Shown here one piece after another: positions 55,567 through 64,000 of a DNA stretch of 64,000 nucleotides. Origin of the DNA: Gloeopeniophorella convolvens (Eukaryota > Basidiomycota > Agaricomycetes > Russulales); assembly GCA_022496205.1 (NCBI GenBank), contig WTXD01000061.1, forward strand, positions 62,001 to 126,000. The letters are read 5' to 3'. A program made the position numbers and the translations under genes. Each line of letters opens with the position of its first letter. Position 1 is the stretch's first letter. The notes below the pieces were generated by a model that was not told where the DNA came from, did no database searches, and was given only the letters and a program-made list of their open reading frames with translations.

Positions 55567-55756
55567 TTTGTGTTTTTCTGCGAAGACGAGGAAAGCCCAA
55601 AGAGCTAGGCGACGATTAGAGCAGCGATTTGGAAGTTGAGTGAATTGCGCGAGCGGAACGACGACGCAAACGCCCGGTTTCCTTTTTCGTCTGGAGGGAT
55701 CGCGGTCATGGACGGACCTGGACGGACCGGACTTTGAGGAGGAATCACAGGCAGTT
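55567..55756. promoter_or_regulatory. Divergent promoter between GAR1 and PEX6
   Basis: About 190 bases (240 if PEX6 starts at 55806) between two divergent genes. No TATA box obvious; both promoters must lie here or overlap the first exons. Confidence 0.45.
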
Positions 55757-58700
55757 ATGCCCGACCTTCGCTCCTCCCTCTGCACCTACACCCATCCTCG
55801 CCCGAATGACCATCAAGACAAGGGGAGGTCTCCCCATCGCAGCGGAGTACCTCGATGATCGTGTCCACAGCGACGTCCTTCAGGTCGGGAGCGACCTCTG
55901 GGATGTCATTGCGCCCCCATCCATCCTCGTCGGGCCCATCGCAGTTTCTGTGGCTCCCCTACAGGTGCACACTGGGAAATGCAGGCGCGAGACGACCCCA
56001 CCCGCATCCGTGACATGCTGGGCTTCTCCGAGCAAGGACGTGCAGGTGCGCCTCGCATCCGCGCAGTGTCAACAGCGCGCTTCATTTACCCCGCACTCTA
56101 GACAGCGTCCCTCGGCATACCACCGGACGTGGTGAAGCAGCACCCGCATATATTCAGCGCGGTCTCCTCGTTCAAGGGGGGCGCCAGGACGCACACCGTT
56201 GCGACTGTGCATCTTATCCCGCTGCAGGAAATATATGTGCAGGCGCTTTCGGGAGCCGCGTACAGCGACGCCAAGGCAGACCTCGCGTCGTTCGAAGACT
56301 GGTTCTGCCAGGGCCAGAGGATTCTCAGACAGGGTTCTACGTACTCCATCGACGCCCGAGGGGGGCCAGATGCTAGAACTTCAAAATACAGGCTCATCAT
56401 GACTGAGCCGGTGCTCCAAGGATATGCACAGAAGTCGCAGACTCTATTCACTTTATTACCGCCCACAGAGGAACTACCGACTGTCGACGGATACAGTTCT
56501 CCGTCATCTTCCTCCGTCGAAGATGACACGGAGTTTGACGAGGACCTGGAGATCGACGAAGGCTTCCTAGCCAACTCTCTTGTTCCCCAATCAACCTCCG
56601 CTACTCAGCAGGACGGCTCGCCAAGTGTTCAATTGTCGCAGTTCGCTCACGAGTTCACTGCTGAGCCTCTGTCTACCCCTGTCGACCCTGAGCTGGACGA
56701 CCACACCATGTACGTCCGCACTGTCGACCTGCCAAAAATCGGGATACTCGACGGCGATTGGGTGAGCGTCTTCGGTGTCTGGAGAGGGCACGGTGTCTGA
56801 CTGGAATCAGGCCATAGCTCAGCTCTCGTGGTCAGGAAACCGCCGCATCGTTAGGGTAGAGGCCAACGACGATGCAGTGGGCGAGTCGTACGTCACGTCC
56901 ATCTTTTGGCGTTTACTTGACTTGAACAACCTCTGGTAGCGGCACCGTCCGAGCTTCCCCTGTCCTCCTACACAACATCAACCCGGAGCCATCAACCCCA
57001 CCCACGCGCTTGTTCCTCCAAGCCGCACCTGACGGCATTCGCAGCCGGAACCTGCCAACGGCGAAGGCGGTGACAATCGCGCGCGTTGCGTCGAGGTTGT
57101 CGACGAACCGCACCTACCAGCCCCTTGTCTTACAGGGCCTGAAGAACTTTTTCGAAGGAAAGAAGCGCCTCATCAGGCAGGGAGACCTGTTCTCGGTAAA
57201 GGTGGACTTGAATCAGTTGCAGTATCTGCAGGCTGGTTCAACGGGTGACAGCGCAGAAGCGGGCGCACCTGACATACCCGAAGGGTGAGCCCTACTCTTG
57301 GAAGGTGGTCAGCTATCTGACGTTGTATAGACAATCAACATACCCGTCGAGCGCAGAACAGGTGATCTACTTTACCGTCACAAATGTTGAATGCGACGCT
57401 CCGTCAAGTATCAATACTATTAACCCGTCCAACGTCCACCTCGGCGTGTATGCGGGTGAGCTGGGGTGCTGGATCGACTCGGCGGTCACTCGCATGATCC
57501 AAACCGGGATCGAGCACACTCGGATACCAGACGCCTCGTGCTTCCTTGGTGCGCGCACTGCGTTCCTCACCAGCGTCCGTGCTGATTCGCATACCAAGGG
57601 CTCGGCGGCGTCCCAGACTCCAGTAATAGCGCGGCGGCTACCACAGAGCGGAACAACTACCGCGCCTTCACTCAGCTCCTTGGCCTGTGCTCTGCCGCGC
57701 TGATGCCGCAGGCGCTCACCTTTGACATCCCGATCTCCATGCTCCTCAAAGGCTCGAGGGGCATCGGAAAGTTCACCACTGCTGTGCAGATTGCGCAGCG
57801 CCTCGGTATGCATGTCTTCGAAGTAGGTGGTCGAGCCGTCGTCGCACGCGGGCTCCGCTCACGTGCGTAGGTGAACTGCTACGACTTTCTTGGCGAGAAC
57901 GACAGCAAGACGGAAGGGCTGCTGCGCGCGCGCTTCGAGCAGGCAACATCGTGTTCCCCGTGTGTGCTGGTGATGCGGCACCTGGACGCCTTTACACAGT
58001 CAACACAGCCTGCAGAGCCCGGGAAGGGTGTGTTCAATCCGTTCTTCTAGCATGGCCTCGTCGCTAAGTTGTACCCAGACCCAGCCATTGTGAACGTGCT
58101 AAAGGAGCTGTTCCAGGACCTCTACGGGTCGTGGAGGCTGACAGGATACCCCATCCTTGTGTTCGGGACCACAACCGAGCCCGGCCGCGTCCCTCCGAAT
58201 CTGGTATCGTGCTTCAAGCACGAGGTGGACTTTGAAGCTCCGGGTGAAGGGGAGCGCTCGGCGATCCTGAAGACGCTGCTCGCGGCGAAGCAGCTCGCCC
58301 CCGACGTCTCGATCGCCGACCTGGCGCGGCGGACCGCTGCGTTCGTGGCGGGCGACCTCGCCTCGCTCATCACGCGCACAAGCTACGCCGCAGCGACGCG
58401 CGTGACACAAGCAGTGTGCGTGCCCCGCATCCCCCGGCAGCATCTCCCCAACTGACCGCACCCCAGCGGCGCCGCCGTCGCGCCGCGCGACGTCTTCTCC
58501 GCCGGCGTGTCCCTGACGAACGCGGACTTTGAGCGCGCACTGGACGAGGCGCGCGCGTCGTACAGCCAGAACATCGGCGCGCCGAAGATCCCGAACGTGT
58601 CGTGGGACGACGTGGGCGGCCTGGCGGACGTCAAGGCGGACATCCTGGACACGGTGCAGCTCCCGCTCGAGCACCCGGAGCTCTTCGCGTCGGACCTGAA

Positions 58701-59784
58701 GAAGCGCTCGGGGATCCTGCTCTACGGCCCGCCGGGCACGGGCAAGACGCTGCTCGCCAAGGCGGTGGCCACCTCGTGCGCGCTCAACTTTTTCTCCGTC
58801 AAGGGCCCCGAGCTGCTCAACATGTACATCGGCGAGTCCGAGGCGAACGTGCGGCGCGTGTTCCAGCGCGCGCGCGACGCGCGCCCGTGCGTCGTCTTTT
58901 TCGACGAGCTCGACTCGGTCGCGCCCGCGCGCGGCGCGCACGGCGACTCGGGCGGCGTGATGGACCGCATCGTCTCGCAGCTGCTCGCCGAGCTCGACGG
59001 CATCGCCGCGGGCGGCTCTACGGGCGCAGGCGCGGGCGACGTGTTCGTGATCGGCGCGACGAACCGGCCGGACCTGCTCGACCCCGCGCTGCTGCGCCCC
59101 GGGCGCTTCGACCGCATGCTCTACCTCGGCGTGAGCGACACGCACGGCGCGCAGCTGCGCATCCTGCAGGCGCTCACGCGGCGCTTCCGGCTCGACCCCG
59201 CGCTCGACCTGCTGAGCGTCGCGGAGCAGTGCCCGTTCCACTTTACCGGCGCGGACTTTTACGCGCTGTGCGCGGACGCGCTGCTCAAGGCGATGACGCG
59301 CAAGGCGGAGGAGATCGACGCGCGCATCGGTGCGTGTCCCTGTCCCCCTCTGTCTCCCCCATCCACCCACCCACTGACGCCCCGCGCAGCGACGCTGAAC
59401 GCCGAGCCGCCCGACCCGACCGCGCAGCGGCCCACGCCGCTCACGCCGCAGTACTACCTCGCGGAGATGGCCGCGCCCGCGGAGGTCGCGGTCGTCGTGG
59501 GCGCGGCGGACTTTGCCGCGGCGCTGCGCGAGCTCGTGCCGAGCGTGTCCGCGGCGGAGATGGCGCACTACGCGCAGATCCGCGCGCGCTTCTCGGCGGA
59601 GGCGGCGGCCGCGGCGGGCGAGGCGGAGGCGTCGCCGCAGTCGTCGCCGGACCTCGACGGGCGCGGGCGGGGCAAGGTGCGCGCGGTCGTGGCGGAGATC
59701 GAGAAGGACAAGGGGAAGGGGAAGAGCAGGGAGCCTGAGGGGGGCGGGAAGGGCAAGGGCAAGGGCAAGGCGCGCGAGCAGTAG
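55757..59784 (+). CDS. PEX6: Peroxisomal AAA+ ATPase PEX6
   Basis: At least ten exons; candidate starts at 55757 and 55806 are in different frames and the 5' 350 bp is not settled. The N-terminal domains include [20 protein letters not shown] and [15 protein letters not shown]. Domain D1 (about 57720-58400) has a weak Walker A, GSRGIGKF, and a Walker B position reading VLVMRHLD without the catalytic acid pair; PEX6 D1 is known to be degenerate. D2 (about 58500-59300) is complete: [54 protein letters not shown], and [19 protein letters not shown]. With PEX1 it extracts ubiquitinated PEX5 from the peroxisome membrane. The TAG at about 58048 lies in a 51-nt intron whose removal restores [15 protein letters not shown]. 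The tail is Lys/Gly-rich. Confidence 0.88.
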
Positions 59785-59984
59785 AGGCTTCCCGGCTCGT
59801 TCACCTGCAACACGCTCAGCCAAACCAGAGAGCAAGATACATATCATATACGCGCGCGCGAACACGTCGCCGCTCACTCGCATCTACGACATCGTTAATA
59901 CTATATACTGTATACCACCGCAGTCTGTCTCTTGTCTCTATCCGTGCGTGCGTGTGTCGTTCTGGCAGTGCGCCGGGCGGTCGA

Positions 59985-62546
59985 TCAGAACCACCGGTTG
60001 GGCGCGAGCCCGACGCGGTCGAGGATGTCCTTGAGCCCGTCGGGCACGATCGAGCCGAGCGCGGTGGACGGCTTGAGCTTCACGGGCGTCGCCTCGATCG
60101 GCAGGCTGCGAACGCCGCGCGCGTCAGCGACGTCCGCCAGCACGCGGCACTGGCACTCACTTGTACGCGACCTTGCCGTCGATGACGACTTCGAGGTTGA
60201 GCAGCGGCCGCTCAGGATTGCGCGTGTCAATCTCGATCGCCGACCTGCGCCGTCGAGCGCGTAAGCCCGCGCGCAACACGGAAGCAGCGGAAGGGGGCGC
60301 GACGCACCACTTGTAGTTCCCGACGGGGAGGTACTTGACCACGCGCTCCGCCGGCACCTCCTCGACGACGCGCACGGGCGGCGCCTCCTCGTCCACGATC
60401 CGCAGCACGCTGCGCGGGACGACCGCCTCGCTCGCGGCGCGCAGCGTGCGCACAAGCGGGACATAAAACATGCTCAGCGGGCTCGTCGAGAACTCGCGCA
60501 CCGCGTGCGCGCCGGGGCCCTCGCGCGCGGGCGTGAACTCGAGCGCGGCAAACTCGTGCCGGTCGCCCGAGAGGAGGAACACGTTCGGCACGGTGTGCAG
60601 CGCGCCGAGCAGCGCGGCCTTTTCGGACGCGTAGGCGGCCCACGAGTCGACCTGCGCGTCGTGCGTCCAGAGCGAGGTGAACGGGACCGAGGTCACGATG
60701 AACTTGAACGTCGCCGTCTGGTTGACCTGCCGCGCCGTGCGGGTAAGCGAACGGTGGGCGGTGTGGGGGGGAGGGGGCGCACCTTGCCGAGCCACTCGTA
60801 CAGCGCGCCGAGCTGCGTCTCGCCGAGCATCGTGCGCGCCGCGGCGTCGCCGGCGAGCGGGTCGCTGCGGTGTCGGCGCGTGTCCATGACGAAAAAGGCG
60901 ACGTCGCCGTAGCGGAAGTCAAAGTAGTGCTCGCCGCCGACGGGCGAGTCGTAGTTGCCGTCCGCGTTGTAGATGCGGAACGCGTCGTCCGCGTTCGTGA
61001 ACGGCGGCGTGTCGTTCGACTGGCCGACGTAGTTGTTGATGATCTGCGGACGGCGTGAGTGGGTGCGGACCGCTGGACGGCCGGGTCTACCTCGTGGTCG
61101 TCGTAAGTGTGGATGATGGCTGCGGGTCGTCATCAGCGGGTGCGGGGCGCGCGAAGAGAGACAGACGCACGGAGTCGCTCGTAGATCTTGCGGAAGCTGG
61201 GGCTGTTGTAATTGCGCCTGTACAGACGGCGATACGCGTGCTTGGAATCGCCGTGGTACGTCGGGATGTCGGCGTAGATAAAATCGCCCTGGGCCGCGTC
61301 AGCGCATGCACTTAGGGGTCCAAGGCGCAACCCACGAGGAACAGCATAAACTCGGTCGGCACAACGGGGGGCGTCTCGAGCGCGGCGGGCACGACACCCT
61401 CCGCCGCCGGTACCGTGCCGTTCCCCTCGATCCCATCATTCTTCTCCAGCGGGATCGGCGCCTCTGTCACATTATCCCCGCCGCCCACCAAAGGCGCGAC
61501 AACCCCTGGCGTGTCGACGACATCCGGCTCCGGGAACAAGTACTCCGCGAGCAGATCAAAGCCCTTGATGCGGCGGTTCTGGAACGGCACGTAGGGGAAG
61601 TTGGGCTTGAGGCACGACGAGACGACGAAGCGGAAGTGCGAGCCCGTCGGGATGCGCGCGTCGGGGAACGTGCGGAAGCGCAGCGGTGCGGCGGGGTACG
61701 GCAGCGGCGTGCGGTCCGCGTCGGCCAGCGCGTCTGCAGAGCACGGCGGCCAGTCAGCGCAGGCGCATGCAGGCAGGCACGCGGGCGGGCGGGGACGCAC
61801 ACTCGTACTCGGTCGCGGGCCAGAGCTTGCCGAGCTTGGTCGTGTTCGTCCAGTCGTGCTCGGGCCCAAGGCGCACGAGCGGGCCGTCTGCCCACGGCTC
61901 GGCGGCGGCGGCGGTCGCGCGGCGCCAGAGGACGCGCACGTCGTGCGCGGTCGCGTTGGGGTCCGCGAGGGGGTAGCGCACGGTGAGCTTGGCGGCGTCG
62001 GGATACACGGCGCCGACGCGCGCAAAGACGACGTCGGTGGCGGGGTCGCGGAGGGGCGCGGAGACAAAGTCGGCGGCGAGGAGCACGAGGAGGGTGTTGG
62101 TGGCGAGGGTGGCGAGGTAGGCGAGGCGCGTGGTCGGGAGGGAGAAGAGCAGCTCCCAGAGCAGGTCTTGGCTGCTGTTGGGCTGCGGTGGGGCGGTCAG
62201 CGCGACAGGGGGAGGACGGGGCGAGGGGGCGCGTGCCTGGTCAGTTGGGGCGGGCGCAGGCGGCGTGTCCCGCTTGGCATCGGCGCTGTCGTTCTCTGAC
62301 GGCGGGGCCTGGGACGACTTGGACGGGGAACGGGGAGGCGAGAGGATGGCAGAGGCAGAGTAAGCAAGATAGAGGCCGGGGATGAGATACTTGCCCCATC
62401 GAATGGGAATCTAGAGAGACGGCCGGTTGTGAGCCTGTGTACGCGAGCGCAGGCCAGACGCGACTCACCACTTGGAGAAAGACGTATGTGGATATGCGCA
62501 GGAGCGTCGAGCAGAGCGCGCCCACGTAGAGGGCGGCGTTGCCCAT
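59985..62546 (-). CDS. Membrane-anchored PhoD-type alkaline phosphatase
   Basis: Starts at 62546 (MGNAALYVGALCSTLLRIST) with hydrophobic N-terminal helices over the first 130 residues (YLIPGLYLAYSASAIL; LAYLATLATNTLLVLLAADF). A beta-rich PhoD N-terminal domain follows (TVRYPLADPNATAHDVRVLW, LWPATEYE), then the metallophosphatase core: FRFVVSSCLKPNFPYVPFQN, GDFIYADIPTYHGD, NNYVGQSNDTPPFTNADDAF, YGDVAFFVMDTRRHR, and LLSGDRHEFAALEFTP. The C-terminus ends LKDILDRVGLAPNRWF. Introns are short (about 45-70 nt), in frame where checked. The anchored, long-N-terminal form suggests a vacuolar, ER or plasma-membrane enzyme. It is a different family branch from the PhoD-like gene at 24-28 kb. Divergent from MIC19 by 148 bp. 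Confidence 0.85.
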
Positions 62547-62694
62547 GGTCGTCGTCGTCGTCGGTGTCGAGTACGGTGTTGCGCTCAAAACACGCGCCGC
62601 AATCTGACGTCGCCGGGCCCCCAGTCACGTGGCCCGCTCCTGCCCCTCGCGCGGCGGGCTGCCTCGGCTCGGAGTACGACCACCTTCGCTGACC
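62547..62694. promoter_or_regulatory. Divergent promoter between PhoD-type phosphatase and MIC19 genes
   Basis: Only 148 bases between the two start codons, so the promoters are shared or overlapping. No distinctive motif seen. Confidence 0.5.
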
Positions 62695-63394
62695 ATGGGT
62701 GCCTCGCAATCAAAGCACGACGACGAGCAGGTCTTTTACAACCCCGTCCCCATCCAGGTGCGCACCCCGCCGCTTCCAGCTCACAACCCCCAACACAATA
62801 CAACAACTAGGTCTCCGCCGAGCTCGTCGGCCAGCTCTCGGACCCCTCCGCGTCACCCGACGTTTCCCCCGCGCGCCACGCGGCGCTCGACGACGACGTC
62901 CGCGCCAAAATTGCGGCAGAGCTCGCGCGCCTGCACGAGGGCGACGACGCGGTGCGCCGCGAGATCGAGGCTGCGCTTGAGCGCGAAAACCTCGACCGCG
63001 AGCGCGGTCTCGCGGGCGACGCAGACGCGGCGGCGCCCGGCGGGGTGAAGAACTCGGAGGTGCTGCTGGGGGACCTCGAGGAGGTGCGCCAGAAGGTGGA
63101 CCGCTACCGCGCACGCGCGGAGCTGGCGGACCACCCGGAGATCAAGCGGGCGGGCGAGGCGGTCGCAGCGTGTTACCGGTGCGTCGCCGGCCCTCCTGCC
63201 CTTTTTTTAAATGAAGAAATACTGAATATTGGCAGGGGAAATGCGAGTCGGACGCTGGATTGCTGGGCCGAGGTGGCGGATTTCCGGAGTGCGGTGGCAA
63301 AGCTGGAGCAGGTGCGCAGATCCCTCGTTCGAACTTCCATTCGATGCACGACACTAACGCATTCGAATAGGAATACGTCGAGTCGCTGCGGTAG
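62695..63394 (+). CDS. MIC19: MICOS complex subunit MIC19
   Basis: Four exons, 62695-62757, 62811-63178, 63236-63311 and 63371-63394; 531 nt, 176 residues. The start MGASQSKHDDEQVFYNPVPI is a typical N-myristoylation signal (Met-Gly-Ala-Ser) of the family. A helical DUF1690-type body follows: ELVGQLSDPSASPDVSPARH, VRAKIAAELARLHEGDDAVR, LERENLDRERGLAGD, and VLLGDLEEVRQKVDRYRARA. The conserved Cys residues of the C-terminal CHCH-like region are present (VAACYR and LDCWAEV), ending EYVESLR. MIC19 links MIC60 to the rest of MICOS and shapes mitochondrial cristae. The 24-nt last exon and all other junctions keep phase, so the model is complete. Confidence 0.93.
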
Positions 63395-63578
63395 CACATT
63401 CGACTGCCTTTACTAGACACATAGACAATAATATCCCCAGACCGCCGTGGGCGAGTCACACGCCTGCACTCCTCCTACCACCGTCTAATTACGGGATAAA
63501 ATAAGACACGTCACACAGAACAGCATCCGGTCCACAACGCCGCCAAAAAAAAATACACACGCACAGAGTCCGAGCTGA

Positions 63579-64000
63579 TCAATCGTTCGAATACGCCGAC
63601 ACAGAGCTCAACACCGACCCCCGCTGCGCCGCCGCCGCCCTCAGCCGCACTATATCCAGCCACCCGCGCCGCACCGGCGCCTCCCCGCTCCCCGCCGAGT
63701 ACTGCGACCCCGTGCTCGCGACGGACGGCATGTGCGGCAGCGCCGGCGCGGGTGCCAGCGACGCCCCCGCGACGACCGCGGGCGGCGGCGGCGCGTGCTT
63801 CGGCCGCGGCAGGATCACCGGCCGGTCCGACGGCAGCACCGACACGCGCGGCAGCCCGCGCAGGTGCGGGTACGGGGACGCATCGTCGTGCCCGCCGCGC
63901 GCGCCGTCGGACTGCGTGCGCACGGCGAGCGGCGGCGGTGACGGTGGCCGCGGCGCGGGTGCGGGCACGGGCGCGGACACCGGCCGCCGGCGCGGGGGCA
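63579..64000 (-). CDS. C-terminus of a Pro/Ala-rich protein, rest beyond right edge
   Basis: An open frame enters from the right edge and stops at 63579. It encodes about 140 residues, first Pro/Ala-rich (PVPAPAPRPPSPPPLAVRTQ), then HLRGLPRVSVLPSDRPVILP, and a conserved-looking end: SVASTGSQYSAGSGEAPVRR, GWLDIVRLRAAAAQRGSVLS, SVSAYSND. The Ser-rich tail with a helical WLDIVRLRAAAAQR block resembles cytoplasmic tails of fungal membrane proteins, but the domain that would name it lies outside the window. Confidence 0.6.
   Translation of the reverse strand, partial: PPRRRPVSAPVPAPAPRPPSPPPLAVRTQSDGARGGHDDASPYPHLRGLPRVSVLPSDRPVILPRPKHAPPPPAVVAGASLAPAPALPHMPSVASTGSQYSAGSGEAPVRRGWLDIVRLRAAAAQRGSVLSSVSAYSND

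Noticed and set aside
58040..58060. In-frame TAG in the PEX6 D1 region
   Set aside because: It falls inside a 51-nt intron with GTGTGT donor and CCCAG acceptor; removal gives a normal [12 protein letters not shown] join.
58099..59883. Open frame of 594 codons antisense to PEX6
   Set aside because: Same cause: GC-rich codons of the AAA domain leave the reverse frame open. The sense strand has Walker A, Walker B and SRH motifs.

Overview
This window is nuclear DNA from a filamentous basidiomycete, most likely a wood-decay type Agaricomycete. The evidence is small GT-AG introns of about 45-65 nt with donors mostly GTGCGT, GTGAGT or GTACGT, many short exons, dense genes on both strands, GC-rich coding sequence and fungal versions of RSP5, PEX6, MIC19, GAR1 and a DUF6593-like protein. 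I see no operons, ribosome binding sites, CRISPR arrays, rRNA or tRNA genes.

Layout. 1-6.4 kb: EI24-like membrane protein (runs off the left edge), GNAT acetyltransferase, complete RSP5/NEDD4-type HECT ubiquitin ligase. 6.4-9.7 kb: gene-poor spacer. 9.7-14.6 kb, plus strand: small Pro/Ser protein, N-terminal glutamine amidohydrolase (NTAQ1), BTB protein, DUF6593-like protein. 14.9-20.2 kb: a 1583-residue low-complexity protein. 20.9-23.9 kb: a ubiquitin-conjugating enzyme divergent from ASH2 (COMPASS). 24.3-36.1 kb, minus strand: PhoD-like phosphatase, Ser-rich single-pass membrane protein, RPF2, cyclase-associated protein, GGQ release factor, MZM1/LYRM7. 36.7-38.1 kb: linker histone H1. 39.4-48.9 kb, minus strand: mRNA cap methyltransferase ABD1, a long armadillo/PH-like/disordered/coiled-coil protein that I propose is a meiotic axis protein of the SYCP2/Red1 type, and an unrecognised helical protein. 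48.9-51.8 kb: repeat-rich, gene-free. 51.8-64 kb: YJU2, a 696-bp TA-flanked inverted-repeat element, NSL1/Mis14, GAR1, PEX6, a second PhoD-type phosphatase, MIC19, and a gene running off the right edge.

Functional links are loose, as expected in a fungal genome: ubiquitin and N-degron pathway (RSP5, E2, NTAQ1), RNA and ribosome biogenesis (RPF2, GAR1, YJU2, ABD1), chromosomes (ASH2, H1, NSL1, axis candidate), mitochondria and peroxisomes (MZM1, release factor, MIC19, PEX6).

Gene models were spliced by hand. Several close exactly (total exon length divisible by three, conserved residues restored at junctions): RSP5 854 aa, E2 148 aa, BTB 351 aa, 14.9-20.2 kb protein 1583 aa, RPF2 342 aa, CAP 507 aa, ABD1 617 aa, YJU2 291 aa, NSL1 224 aa, MIC19 176 aa. 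Others (PhoD-like gene, Ser-rich membrane protein, MZM1, H1, GAR1) show clustered one-base frame breaks that look like sequence errors or real decay. The most notable items are the axis-protein candidate, the TA-flanked element, 5- and 9-nt microexons, and GC-AG introns with a shared donor.
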